From Avimonas intestinalis (lineage in GTDB: Bacteria; Bacillota; Clostridia; Oscillospirales; Acutalibacteraceae): a stretch of DNA of 61,668 bases. Below, piece after piece: positions 24,150-32,736 of the stretch. Under the pieces are notes generated by a model. The model did no database searches. It had not been told where the DNA came from and saw nothing but the letters and a program-made list of their open reading frames with translations. The position numbers were made by a program, and so were the translations under genes. Positions within the stretch are counted from its first letter, which is position 1. The number at the start of each line of letters is the position of its first letter. Where the stretch lies: assembly GCA_904380375.1 (NCBI GenBank), contig CAJFID010000012.1, forward strand, positions 1 through 61,668, read 5' to 3'.

Positions 24150-24415
24150 AACGAAACGCAGGGATGGAGAGAGTACGCTGCCTGACATACCTCCAAAGAG
24201 AGGGCCGCCGCCGGCTGAAAGCGGCCCGAGGGAAACGGCAGGGGAAGTTCACTCCGGAGCGGCGGGGCGGAAAGCGCGCGGAAGGACGCGCGGCGGTAGG
24301 CTTCGACGGCGGACACCGTTACCGGTCAATGGAGTGTTTGCTTCAGGCAAAAAATAGGGTGGTACCGCGGAGAGTTGCGTCTTCGTCCCTTTTGACAGGG
24401 GCGGGGGCGTTTTGT
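24150..24415 (+). promoter_or_regulatory. T-box leader (phenylalanine) of pheST
   Basis: The conserved T-box sequence AGGGTGGTACCGCGG (24356-24370) is followed by a terminator/antiterminator region (GCGTCTTCGTCCC ... GGGGCGGGGGCG then TTTTGTTTT, 24376-24415). Stem I starts near the AGAGAGTAC motif (24170s) and its closing arm GAAGTTCACTCC (24244-24255) places TTC (24248-24250), a Phe codon, as specifier. Uncharged tRNA-Phe would therefore promote readthrough into pheS. Confidence 0.93.
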
Positions 24416-24513
24416 TTTGCCCTCCGCCGCTGTTCTGGAAACACGGAGCGCCGGCCGCCGGGCGGACTCCAATCGCAGATGAAACGATAGAAACCATGGA
24501 AAGGATGGACGGC

Positions 24514-25539
24514 ATGAAGGAGAAATTGGAGCAGCTGCGCCAGCAGACGGTGCAGGCGCTGGAATTGGCGCCGGACAAGAAGTCGCTTGAGGAGCTGCGG
24601 GTCAAGGTGATGGGGAAAAAGGGCTCCCTGACCGAGCTGCTGCGAGGCATGGGCTCCCTGCCGCCGGAGGAGAGGCCGAAGGCGGGGCAGATGGTCAACC
24701 AGCTCCGGCAGGAGCTGACGGAGCGGTTTGACGCGCGGGAAGCGGCGATGGAGGCCGCCGCCAAGGCGGAACGCCTCGCCGCCGAGCGGCTGGACGTGAC
24801 CATGCCGGGCAAAAGCCGGACAGTAGGCGGCCTGCACCCGCTCAACCGCGTGCTGGACGAGCTGATCGACATCTTCCAGTCGATGGGCTTTGACGTGGTG
24901 GACGGCCCGGAAGTCGAGACCGAGCACTACTGCTTTGAGGCGCTCAACGTCCCGAAGGACCACCCCGCCCGGGATATGCAGGATACCTTCTACCTGGGGC
25001 CCGACCTGCTCCTGCGCACCCAGACTTCCGCGGCCCAGATCCGCACCATGGAGGGGCGCACCCCGCCCATCCGGATGATCTGTCCCGGCCGGGTGTACCG
25101 CGCCGACGAGGTGGACGCCACCCATTCCCCGGTGTTCCATCAGGTGGAGGGCCTGGTGGTGGATAAGGGGATCACGATGTGCGACCTCAAGGGGGTGCTC
25201 GAGCAGTTTGCCCATGAAATCTACGGCCCCGAAACAAAGGTGCGCTTCCGCCCCTCCTTCTTCCCGTTCACCGAGCCGAGCGTTGAGGTGGACGTGAGCT
25301 GCTCCGAATGCGGCGGCAAGGGCTGCCGGATCTGCAAGGGCACCGGCTGGATTGAGATCCTGGGAGCCGGGATGGTCCATCCCAACGTGCTTTCCGGCTG
25401 CGGCATTGACCCGGAGGTGTATTCCGGCTTTGCCTTCGGCATCGGGCTGGACCGCCTGACCACCACCCGGCACCGGATCAGCGATATCCGCCTGCTGTTT
25501 GAAAACGACCGCCGTTTTTTGGAACAGTTTGCCCGCTGA
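24514..25539 (+). CDS. pheS: Phenylalanyl-tRNA synthetase alpha subunit
   Basis: Catalytic subunit of the alpha2beta2 enzyme charging tRNA-Phe. The 341-residue product has an N-terminal coiled coil (MKEKLEQLRQQ onward), and class II motifs: HPLNRVLDELIDIFQSMGF (motif 1), RVYRADEVDATHSPVFHQVEG (motif 2 core HSPVFHQVEG) and FAFGIGLDRLTTTRHRI (motif 3 core GIGLDRL). Four Cys (CSECGGKGCRIC) sit between motifs 2 and 3. Three ATGs occur close together; 24514 has the best AAAGGA spacing and matches other PheS starts. Under T-box control, coupled to pheT 30 bp downstream. Confidence 0.97.
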   Translation: MKEKLEQLRQQTVQALELAPDKKSLEELRVKVMGKKGSLTELLRGMGSLPPEERPKAGQMVNQLRQELTERFDAREAAMEAAAKAERLAAERLDVTMPGKSRTVGGLHPLNRVLDELIDIFQSMGFDVVDGPEVETEHYCFEALNVPKDHPARDMQDTFYLGPDLLLRTQTSAAQIRTMEGRTPPIRMICPGRVYRADEVDATHSPVFHQVEGLVVDKGITMCDLKGVLEQFAHEIYGPETKVRFRPSFFPFTEPSVEVDVSCSECGGKGCRICKGTGWIEILGAGMVHPNVLSGCGIDPEVYSGFAFGIGLDRLTTTRHRISDIRLLFENDRRFLEQFAR

Positions 25540-25569
25540 CGCCGGGACCGGAGAAAGGACGAGAGAAAA

Positions 25570-27960
25570 ATGAAAGTGTCTTTGAATTGGCTCAAGCGGT
25601 ATGTCGACATCCGCGTCCCGCTGCAGGAGCTTTGCGATAAAATGGTGATGAGCGGCTTTGAGGTGGACGGGATTGAGGACCTGTCCCAGACCATGGACAA
25701 CGTGGTGGCCGGCCGGATTGTCAAGCTGGAAAAGCACCCCGACGCCGACCGCCTGCAGATCTGCCAGCTCGACGTGGGCGGGGCGGAGCCGGTGCAGATC
25801 GTCACCGGCGCGGACAACGTCTTTGAGGGGGCGCTGGTCCCGGTCGCTCTGCACGATTCCCATCTGCCCAACGGCGCGCATATCAAGAAGGGCAAGCTGC
25901 GGGGCGTGGCCTCCAACGGGATGCTCTGCTCCGGCGAGGAGCTTTGCCTCAAGGAGGCGGACTATCCCGGCGCGGAGGTCCACGGCATCCTCATCCTGCG
26001 GGACGAGGCGCCGGTCGGCACCGACATGCGGGAGGTGCTGGGCCTGAACGACGTGATCATCGACTTTTCGGTCACGGCCAACCGCCCCGACTGCCAAAGC
26101 GTGCTCGGCATCGCGCGGGAGGTGGCGGTCGCCCTTAAGGAGCCGCTCCGGATGCCGGAGCCATCCTATACCGCGCAGGGCGGGGATATCCATGACCATA
26201 TCGCGGTGCGGGTGGAGGATTTCGACCTCTGCCCCCGGTATTACGGCCGGGTGGTCACCAACGTGCGGATGGGCCTCTCGCCCCAATGGATGCAGCAGTG
26301 CCTGAAATCCGCCGGGATGCGCCCGATCAGCAACATCGTGGACATCACCAATTTCGTCATGCTTGAAACCGGCCAGCCCATGCACGCGTTCGACCTGCGG
26401 GATGTGCGGGGGGCGCAGATCATCGTCCGCCGCGCGAAAGAGGGGGAGCAGATGACCACCCTGGACGGCAAGCCCCACACCCTGACCGGGGAGATGCTGG
26501 TCATCGCCGACGCCGAGGAGCCTTCCTGCATCGCCGGCGTGATGGGCGGCCTGGACAGCGAGATCAAGGACGACACCACCGCCATCTTCTTTGAATCGGC
26601 CAAATTCCGCCGGGACAGCGTGCGCAAGACCGCCCGCGCCCTGGGGATGCGCACCGAATCCAGCGCCCGGTTTGAAAAGGGTGTGGACATCCGAAATACA
26701 GAATACGCGATGAACCGTGCCCTGCAGCTGATTGAGGAGCTCGACGCCGGGGATATTGTGGACGGCGCGATTGACGTCAACGACGGCCTGCCTCAGGAGC
26801 GGGTGCTCACCGTGACCGCCGAGAGCATCAACGCGCTGCTCGGCCTGCAGATCCCCGCCGAAACCATGGCAGAGATTTTAAACCGCCTGCAAATCCGCAC
26901 CACCCTGGAGGGCGGGACGCTTACCTGCGCGGTCCCCTCCTTCCGGGACGACATTGAGGGCCGGGCCGACCTGGCCGAAGAGGTCATGCGGGTGTACGGT
27001 TACGACCATATCGTCGGCACCCCGATGCGGGGCGAAATCGTCCGCGGCAGGAAGCTGCCCGACCGCCTGGCGGGCGACCGGCTGAAGAAGCGGCTGACCG
27101 CGCAGGGCCTGTATGAGATCACGACCTATTCCTTCATCAGCCCCAAGGCGGCGGACCTGCTCGGCCTGGCAGCCGGCGATGAGCGCCGCCGGCAGATCGC
27201 CCTGCTCAACCCGCTGGGCGAGGAATATTCGGTCATGCGCACCCAGCTGACCAGCAGCATGCTTACCGTGCTGGCCACCAACTACTCCCGCAAGATCCCC
27301 GCCGTCCGCTTCTTTGAGCTGGGCAAGCGGTTCATCGCCGATTCCCTGCCGCTTGATAAGCAGCCGGCCGAGCTGCCGGTGCTTTGCATCGGCCTGTACG
27401 GGGAAGGGGAGGATTTCTTCACCCTCAAAGGGTTGGTGGAGGAAACCTTTGCCGCCTTCGGCGTGACGCCGGAGTACGAGCGGGCCGCCGAGCCCTATCT
27501 CCACCCCGGCCGGCAGGCCGCCGCCAAGGTAAACGGGCAGGCGCTGGCCGTGTTCGGCGAGCTCCATCCCGACACGGCGGAGCGGTACGGCATCGGCGCC
27601 CGCGCCTATGTGGCGGAGGTGCACCTGGAGGCGCTGTATGCGGCCAAGCAGCCGATCCCCCATTACCAGCCTCTGCCCCGCTTCCCGGCGGTGGAGCGGG
27701 ATCTTGCCCTGCTGTGCGACGAGGAGATGCCGGTGGCGGAGATTGAGAAAACCATCCGCGGCCATGCCGGGCGGTATCTGGAAAGCGTGACCCTCTTTGA
27801 CGTGTACCAGGGGGCGCAGATTGAGGCCGGCAAGAAGAGCGTGGCGTATGCCCTGACCTTCCGTTCGCCGCAGGGGACCCTGACCGATCAGGAAATCGAC
27901 GCCGCCCTTCAGAAAATCTTCAAGAATTTGGGTGAAAAAGGCTGTATCCTGCGGGCCTAA
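25570..27960 (+). CDS. pheT: Phenylalanyl-tRNA synthetase beta subunit
   Basis: 796-residue beta subunit with, in order, the N-terminal domain MKVSLNWLKRYVDI, an EMAP/tRNA-binding domain (about 40-150, KHPDADRLQICQLDVG), the B3/B4 editing domain (about 210-400), the B5 helix-turn-helix domain, the catalytic-like core and a C-terminal ferredoxin-fold anticodon-binding domain (about 700-796, PRFPAVERDLALLCDEEMP). Full length. The editing domain hydrolyses mischarged Tyr-tRNA-Phe in characterised homologues. No terminator was recognised directly after it. Confidence 0.97.
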   Translation: MKVSLNWLKRYVDIRVPLQELCDKMVMSGFEVDGIEDLSQTMDNVVAGRIVKLEKHPDADRLQICQLDVGGAEPVQIVTGADNVFEGALVPVALHDSHLPNGAHIKKGKLRGVASNGMLCSGEELCLKEADYPGAEVHGILILRDEAPVGTDMREVLGLNDVIIDFSVTANRPDCQSVLGIAREVAVALKEPLRMPEPSYTAQGGDIHDHIAVRVEDFDLCPRYYGRVVTNVRMGLSPQWMQQCLKSAGMRPISNIVDITNFVMLETGQPMHAFDLRDVRGAQIIVRRAKEGEQMTTLDGKPHTLTGEMLVIADAEEPSCIAGVMGGLDSEIKDDTTAIFFESAKFRRDSVRKTARALGMRTESSARFEKGVDIRNTEYAMNRALQLIEELDAGDIVDGAIDVNDGLPQERVLTVTAESINALLGLQIPAETMAEILNRLQIRTTLEGGTLTCAVPSFRDDIEGRADLAEEVMRVYGYDHIVGTPMRGEIVRGRKLPDRLAGDRLKKRLTAQGLYEITTYSFISPKAADLLGLAAGDERRRQIALLNPLGEEYSVMRTQLTSSMLTVLATNYSRKIPAVRFFELGKRFIADSLPLDKQPAELPVLCIGLYGEGEDFFTLKGLVEETFAAFGVTPEYERAAEPYLHPGRQAAAKVNGQALAVFGELHPDTAERYGIGARAYVAEVHLEALYAAKQPIPHYQPLPRFPAVERDLALLCDEEMPVAEIEKTIRGHAGRYLESVTLFDVYQGAQIEAGKKSVAYALTFRSPQGTLTDQEIDAALQKIFKNLGEKGCILRA

Positions 27961-27965
27961 GCCTC

Positions 27966-27994
27966 TTGAAAACCAAACGCTGTTGCGGTATAAT
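27966..27994 (+). promoter_or_regulatory. ireB promoter
   Basis: TTGAAA, 17-bp spacer, TATAAT. Confidence 0.8.
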
Positions 27995-28044
27995 AAGAGG
28001 CATAAGGTCACCCGACGAAAACTTCACGGGACGGAGGCGGCTTT

Positions 28045-28290
28045 ATGCTGGACAGGACGATGACTTTTTCTATCGGCGACGATAAGGAACAGGAAATGAA
28101 GCAGGTGCTTACCACGGTGTACGACGCCCTGCGGGAAAAGGGATACAACCCGATCAACCAGATTGTCGGCTATCTGCTGTCGGAGGATCCGACGTACATC
28201 ACTACGCACAACAACGCCCGCAGCCTGATCCGCCGCCTGGACCGCGACGAGCTGCTGCGCGCTTTGGTGCAGTCCTACCTCAACAGTTAA
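28045..28290 (+). CDS. ireB: IreB-family regulatory phosphoprotein
   Basis: 81-residue protein formerly DUF965/YrzL. The sequence MTFSIGDDKEQEMKQVLTTVYDALREKGYNPINQIVGYLLSEDPTYITTHNNAR (core: GYNPINQIVGYLLSGDPTYI type) is highly conserved across Firmicutes. In Enterococcus, IreB is phosphorylated by the Ser/Thr kinase IreK and influences cephalosporin resistance. The usual neighbours (Holliday-junction resolvase YqgF and a DUF1292 protein) are not found next to it here. Own promoter and terminator. Confidence 0.95.
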   Translation: MLDRTMTFSIGDDKEQEMKQVLTTVYDALREKGYNPINQIVGYLLSEDPTYITTHNNARSLIRRLDRDELLRALVQSYLNS

Positions 28291-28297
28291 TCAAAGA

Positions 28298-28334
28298 CGC
28301 CCCCGCGGGAATCCTTTTCCCGTGGGGGCTTTTT
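28298..28334 (+). terminator. ireB terminator
   Basis: GCCCCCGCGGGA arm, complementary TCCCGTGGGGGC arm and TTTTT. Confidence 0.9.
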
Positions 28335-28448
28335 CTCCTTTCGTAATGCTATGCAAACCGCCGGCGGACGGCGGCATCGGATGCGGTGGGGTAAGGGCGG
28401 TTTGCCGCGGGGCGGCCCGCCCCGGCTCCATGACTTGGAGGGATATGG

Positions 28449-28727
28449 ATGCAGCGACTGACAAAACGGACCCCGGCGGGGGCGTATCTTCTAGACCCTG
28501 CCGATGTGCAGGCCGGCGAGCAGGGTGTCACCGGCCGGGCGGTAGAGCGGCTGGCGGCGTACGAGGAGCTGCGGGAGTCCTTGACGGCCGAGCAGGAGGC
28601 GATCGCCCGCCGGCTCGAACAGATGAGGCGGGAGGGAAAGGAGAAAACCGTCCAGTTCCGCGAATGGATGGTCAAAAAGCTGAACAACGCGTTGGTGCTC
28701 GACCTGTTCGCGTGGCACGGCCTTTGA
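28449..28727 (+). CDS. Small protein of phage-like type, unknown function
   Basis: 92 residues. The N-terminal MQRLTKRTPAGAYLL and AVERLAAYEELRESL segments resemble short proteins abundant in Firmicute prophages (MERLTKR...AINRLAAYED pattern). The rest is a charged helix ending DLFAWHGL. The start follows a GGAGGG site. No other phage gene is nearby, so it may be a domesticated remnant. No biochemical function can be proposed. Confidence 0.6.
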   Translation: MQRLTKRTPAGAYLLDPADVQAGEQGVTGRAVERLAAYEELRESLTAEQEAIARRLEQMRREGKEKTVQFREWMVKKLNNALVLDLFAWHGL

Positions 28728-28794
28728 CGGTGCCAGGCTGCGGCGGGTGCGGGAAGGCCGGCGCCTAGACCCGGCGGCTTTGCCGGACACGGGG

Positions 28795-29265
28795 CTAGCT
28801 CTCCGGCAGCAGCGATTGGAACCGGTCGTAAAAGCCGCCGCCGTACAGCCGGTACTGCACGCCGTCCACCGTGATAATATCCCTAGTGAACAGGGAAACG
28901 CTGCGGAGCTTCTCGTTGTTTTCCCGGCTGTGATAGCGGATCGCGATGTAGGCGGAGCGGAAATCCGTCCCGCCGCCGTTTGCAGAGGCGCGGTGCGGGA
29001 CCTGCAGCCGGGCATACGTGCCTTGGAGCAGGGAGAGGAACGCGTCGTAGGAGGGGCCGTCCAGCTCGTACCGGACCGGCTCGCTGTCCCCGGTGGGGAA
29101 TTCCACCACCTCCACGGCGGCCACGTCGGCCTTGTCCGTCAGCACCAGGCCGTCCAGACGGCGCGGGAAGAAGACGATTAGAAGCCCGGCCAAAAGCAGC
29201 AGCAGGATCAAAAGCCGCCGCCAGCGGCGTTTCAGAAACACCCCAAACTGTCTGGCTTTTTGCAT
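28795..29265 (-). CDS. Single-pass membrane protein of unknown function
   Basis: 156 residues: basic cytoplasmic N-terminus (FLKRRWRRLL), one TM at about 17-33 (LLILLLLLAGLLIVFF), then an extracytoplasmic beta-rich domain with YIAIRYHSRENNEKLRSVSLF and VDGVQYRLYGG. No family is recognised. The frame is open upstream to 29328, but the ATG at 29265 has an AAAGGAGGGGG site. It has its own promoter at 29300-29328. Confidence 0.72.
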   Translation of the reverse strand: MQKARQFGVFLKRRWRRLLILLLLLAGLLIVFFPRRLDGLVLTDKADVAAVEVVEFPTGDSEPVRYELDGPSYDAFLSLLQGTYARLQVPHRASANGGGTDFRSAYIAIRYHSRENNEKLRSVSLFTRDIITVDGVQYRLYGGGFYDRFQSLLPES

Positions 29266-29299
29266 CCCGCCCCCTCCTTTTGTGTTTTGTCTCCTTTTT

Positions 29300-29328
29300 A
29301 TTATAGAGGACGCGCACGGGAGAGGCAA
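29300..29328 (-). promoter_or_regulatory. Promoter of the single-pass membrane protein gene
   Basis: Minus-strand TTGCCT (29323-29328), 17-bp spacer, TATAAT (29300-29305). Confidence 0.75.
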
Positions 29329-29402
29329 GTGGGGAAATCGTACAGTTCCGTAAGGAGAAGGCTGTGGAATACCGCCAATATCCGGCGGTATCCCGGCAAG
29401 GC

Positions 29403-29431
29403 TTTACAGCCCGCCGGTTTTGTGCTAAAAT
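29403..29431 (+). promoter_or_regulatory. Promoter of the conserved unknown gene at 29535
   Basis: TTTACA, 17-bp spacer, TAAAAT. Confidence 0.7.
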
Positions 29432-29534
29432 AAACCGTATCTGTGCGATTGGAATACAAGACGCTCGCTGCCGCGCCCGGGATGCTTCCAGGGGACGCAG
29501 CGGCAGAGGAAGCGGATAAAGGGAGGATGCAGGA

Positions 29535-29906
29535 ATGGCGGAAAAGTCTGCAAAAACGGAAAAGACAGAGGCCGCGGCGGAAAAAAAGCCGGAGAAGAAA
29601 GCCGAAAAAAAACAGAACGGGAAAAACGGCGGCTTCCTGATGTATAAGGGCCGTCCGCTCGTGCGGTCGGGGAACGTGCTGTATTACGGGAATATGACCG
29701 ACAAATGCGTTGTGATGCTGCAGATCCTATCGACCAAAACGGTGGGGGATATGACGGTGGCGGATAAGGTGCAGGTGCAGCTGATGTCCACCGACCCGGA
29801 GCTGCGCATGAAGGAGCGCATTCTGAAAAAAAGCGAGAAGACCGGCCTGTATAACGCGATGGATATCGGAACGATCTGGCTGGAGCGCGCGCTTGAGGAC
29901 CGATAA
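29535..29906 (+). CDS. Conserved clostridial protein of unknown function
   Basis: 123 residues: a Lys/Glu/Ala-rich disordered N-terminus (about 1-32) and a compact C-terminal domain (FLMYKGRPLVRSGNVLYYGNM, VVMLQILSTK, VQVQLMSTDPELRMKERIL, GLYNAMDIGTIWLERAL). I recall similar short proteins in gut Clostridia but no assigned function. GGGAGG site upstream of the ATG; own promoter, and a terminator follows at 29938. Confidence 0.72.
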   Translation: MAEKSAKTEKTEAAAEKKPEKKAEKKQNGKNGGFLMYKGRPLVRSGNVLYYGNMTDKCVVMLQILSTKTVGDMTVADKVQVQLMSTDPELRMKERILKKSEKTGLYNAMDIGTIWLERALEDR

Positions 29907-29937
29907 TTCCCAAAGCGGAAAGCGGCGGGGCAATGCA

Positions 29938-29965
29938 GCGGGCCATCCGGGGTGGCCCGCATTTT
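29938..29965 (+). terminator. Terminator after the 29535 gene
   Basis: GCGGGCCA arm, loop, TGGCCCGC arm and ATTTT tail. Confidence 0.65.
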
Positions 29966-30025
29966 CATGCGCAGGCGGGCCCCGTGCGGCTATGCGGGCC
30001 AACGAAAGCGGAAGGAGGGCGCGGC

Positions 30026-31129
30026 GTGAAAGAAACGCGGGTGATTTTTACCTGCCAGGCGGATTTCGCGGACCTTTGCCTTAACGAGCTGCGGGAGGCG
30101 GCGCCCGGGGCGCGGCTGGAGCGCTGGCTGGCGCCCGGCGTGGGGATCCTATCGGCCCCTGGCGATTTCCCGTCGCTGTCCCGGCGGTTCCAGGCGGCGC
30201 GGGGGGAGGACGGGCTGGAGGGCAAGCGGCTGCTGTTCCTGCGCCATATTTTTCCGGTTGACGGCTGCTTCGCCCTGCCCGACGGCGGGATCGAGGGCTG
30301 CCGGGAGGCATACGGCTTCCTGGCGGACTGTGCCCGCTGGATGGACCGGGAGCGGCCCTTTTCGGTTCAGGCCCGCTGTCTTGACCCAAAGCCGGAGGGC
30401 GATACCCTCCACGCGGTGCAGTATTTTTTTGTGGACGGGCTGCTGGGCAAGGGATTCCGCTGCGACGGCGCCCGGCCGGAGACGGTTCTCTCGGTCGTGA
30501 TCGCGCAGGGGGCCGTGTATCTCGGCCTTTCCTCGGCGCAGGAGAACCTGAGCGCCTGGCCGGGCGGGATGCGCCGCTTTGCCCGCCGGGAGGATCAGAT
30601 CAGCCGGGCGGAGTTCAAGCTGCTTGAGGCGATAGAAGCCTTTTCTCTCCCCCTGCCGCCGGAGGGCTGGGCCCTGGATCTCGGCGCCGCGCCGGGAGGC
30701 TGGACCAAGGTGCTGCTGGAAGCGGGGCTCCGGGTGACGGCGGTGGATCCCGCCGCCCTCGCGCCCTGCCTTGAGCAGGATCCGCGGGTCGAGCATTACC
30801 GGGGGCTGGCACAGGATTTCGCGCGGGAAAACCGCCGCGCCTTTGACCTGCTGGTCAACGATATGCGCATGGACCCGGCGGAGTCCGCGGGGATTGTCTG
30901 CGACCTGGCGGACTGCCTGGCTCCGGGCGCCCTGGCCGTCATGACCTTTAAGCTGCCGTCCAAGAAACGGACCGAGCAGATCCGGCGGGGCTTTTCCGTG
31001 CTTGAGAGGCGGTACCGGATCCGTTACGCCAGGCAGCTTTTCCACAACCGGTCGGAGATTACGGTGGTTTGCGCCAAGCGGGACGGCGTCCTTCCGGGAT
31101 CGGCCGGCGAAAGGGCCGCCTTTGCTTGA
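30026..31129 (+). CDS. RlmM-like/FtsJ-family SAM-dependent methyltransferase
   Basis: 367 residues. The N-terminal half (about 1-190) resembles the THUMP-containing part of RlmM, which methylates the 2'-O of C2498 in 23S rRNA. The C-terminal half is an FtsJ Rossmann fold with SRAEFKLLEAIEAF (Lys of the KDKE tetrad), ALDLGAAPGGWTKVLLEAG (SAM motif), LLVNDMRMDPAE (Asp) and MTFKLPSKKR (second Lys). Function as an rRNA 2'-O-methyltransferase is likely but the target is inferred. The frame runs upstream; GTG at 30026 is chosen because of a strong GAAGGAGGG site at 30011-30019. Confidence 0.85.
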   Translation: MKETRVIFTCQADFADLCLNELREAAPGARLERWLAPGVGILSAPGDFPSLSRRFQAARGEDGLEGKRLLFLRHIFPVDGCFALPDGGIEGCREAYGFLADCARWMDRERPFSVQARCLDPKPEGDTLHAVQYFFVDGLLGKGFRCDGARPETVLSVVIAQGAVYLGLSSAQENLSAWPGGMRRFARREDQISRAEFKLLEAIEAFSLPLPPEGWALDLGAAPGGWTKVLLEAGLRVTAVDPAALAPCLEQDPRVEHYRGLAQDFARENRRAFDLLVNDMRMDPAESAGIVCDLADCLAPGALAVMTFKLPSKKRTEQIRRGFSVLERRYRIRYARQLFHNRSEITVVCAKRDGVLPGSAGERAAFA

Positions 31130-31266
31130 TACTTTTGGCGGTGTTTTCCCGGCTTCTTTTACATATCTTCCCTCCCTCGCTCATATAGTGAAGTAACGGC
31201 GAAGGTACCAAAGGGAGCTTCCGGCTCTGTATGCTGGCGCTTCCAAAAGTGCGGGGGAGTGAGCGA

Positions 31267-31749
31267 GTGTTTGTCTTTTCTTTCAAGACGTCGAAAAAGC
31301 AGATCCTGTCCATGCTGATTTGCGTCCTGGTTCTGATTGCGGTGCTGGTGATCGCGGTTGTTTGGCCCTCGGGAGGGGCGGCGGAAACGCTGTCCCCCTT
31401 GGCCGGACAGGACGACCAGCAGAGGATCGCGTTCCTGACGGAACTGGGGTATACGGTGGATCCCGGGACGCCGAGCGTGCGGGAAGTGCTGATCCCCGAC
31501 GAATTCGACGACGTATTCCAGCAGTACAACGAGCTGCAGAAGCAGGCTGGAATGGATTTGGAACCCTATCACGGCAAGCGGGTCAAATGCTGGACGTACA
31601 AAATCCTCAACATCCCCGACGAAGGGGAGGTCCGCGCGAATATATATGTATATAAGGATAAAATAATTGGCGGGGATATTTCATCGACCGCGCTGGACGG
31701 CTTTATGCACGGGCTGACCAAATATACCCCGGAGCAGAGCGCCGCCTGA
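31267..31749 (+). CDS. DUF4830 membrane-anchored protein
   Basis: 160 residues: N-terminal TM (FKTSKKQILSMLICVLVLIAVLVIAVVW; TM core ILSMLICVLVLIAVLVIAVV) and an extracytoplasmic DUF4830 domain with VREVLIPDEFDDVFQQYNELQ, YHGKRVKCWTYKILN and GGDISSTALDGFMHGL. The GTG at 31267, eight bases after GGGGGAG, gives the usual V/M-FVFSFKTSKK start; the ATG at 31231 is less well placed. The role is unknown. Confidence 0.85.
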   Translation: MFVFSFKTSKKQILSMLICVLVLIAVLVIAVVWPSGGAAETLSPLAGQDDQQRIAFLTELGYTVDPGTPSVREVLIPDEFDDVFQQYNELQKQAGMDLEPYHGKRVKCWTYKILNIPDEGEVRANIYVYKDKIIGGDISSTALDGFMHGLTKYTPEQSAA

Positions 31750-31818
31750 GGCGGACGGCAGGGTAGGGGGCCGGCAAGCGGCCCGCCGCCGGAAGACGGA
31801 AAGGAATGGCAAAGGGCT

Positions 31819-32538
31819 ATGGCGGAGCGTCTGGACAAAATCCTGGTTTCCCAAGGGGCGGCGACCCGCCGGGAAGCGCAGCGCCTTGTCCGCGCGGGCA
31901 AGGTGACGGTGGACGGCGAGGTCTGCCGCGATCCCGCCCGCAAGCTGGAGCCGGAGGGGTGTGCCATCACCCTGTCCGGCCAGCCGCTGCGCTACCGCCG
32001 GCATCTGTATGTGATGCTGAATAAGCCGGCCGGCCTTCTCTGCGTCTCCCGCGATCCCCGCGCCGCAACGGTCCTTGACCTCCTGCCGCCGGAGCTTCGG
32101 CGGCAGGGGCTTTTTCCCGCCGGCCGGCTTGATAAGGATACGGTGGGGCTGGTAATCATTACCGACGACGGCGACTTCGCCCACCGGATGCTGTCGCCCC
32201 GCAAGGAGATCGTCAAGCGGTATCAGGCGGTTGTCAGCGGCCCGGTAGGCCCGGAGGAAATCGGGATATTTGCCGCCGGGACAAGCCTTGAGGACGGGAC
32301 CCGCTGCCGTCCGGCAGCCCTGTGGGTGCTCAAGGAAGGGGAGCAGCCGCTGGTGGAGATTGCGATTACGGAAGGGCGGTATCACCAGGTCAAGCGGATG
32401 TTTTTGTCGGTCGGCCGCAAGGTGCTGTGGTTAAAGCGGATTTCCATCGGCGGACTCGTTTTGGATCCCCGTCTGAAGGAGGGAGAATGCCGGGAAATGG
32501 GGCCCGGAGAGTGCGAAGCGGTTCTGGAAAAGGCTTGA
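31819..32538 (+). CDS. RsuA/RluB-family pseudouridine synthase
   Basis: 239-residue rRNA pseudouridine synthase. It has an N-terminal S4 RNA-binding domain (ERLDKILVSQGAATRREAQRLV, core LDKILVSQGAATRRE) and a catalytic domain with the GRLDKDT motif, whose Asp is the nucleophile. The sequence KPAGLLCVS and the C-terminal EGRYHQVKRMF and LKRISIGGL segments are typical. Assignment to the 16S-type RsuA group is likely, but target uridine not determined. Confidence 0.93.
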   Translation: MAERLDKILVSQGAATRREAQRLVRAGKVTVDGEVCRDPARKLEPEGCAITLSGQPLRYRRHLYVMLNKPAGLLCVSRDPRAATVLDLLPPELRRQGLFPAGRLDKDTVGLVIITDDGDFAHRMLSPRKEIVKRYQAVVSGPVGPEEIGIFAAGTSLEDGTRCRPAALWVLKEGEQPLVEIAITEGRYHQVKRMFLSVGRKVLWLKRISIGGLVLDPRLKEGECREMGPGECEAVLEKA

Positions 32539-32736
32539 GCAAGCGGGCGCCGGCCTGCCTTTGCGTACGGCTTTTTGTGAAAATTGACATTGGGTAACTT
32601 GGATAAAACGGGTTTTGAATCTTTGTTGATTAAAAGGATGGTTATACCGCTTGGAATCTGCTATATTATTAGATAAGCGAAAGGCTAAGCATTCACCCTG
32701 CAGGAATTCATGTGCAAATTTTTGGGAGGTTTCTTT

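Noticed and set aside
24343..26478. 711-codon minus-strand frame across pheS and pheT
   Set aside because: Shadow of well-supported pheST; its start region would include the T-box, and no family is recognised.
32584..32670. TTGACA near 32584 and TATATT near 32662 as the msmX promoter
   Set aside because: Each hexamer lacks a correctly spaced partner; a promoter must exist here but I cannot place it.
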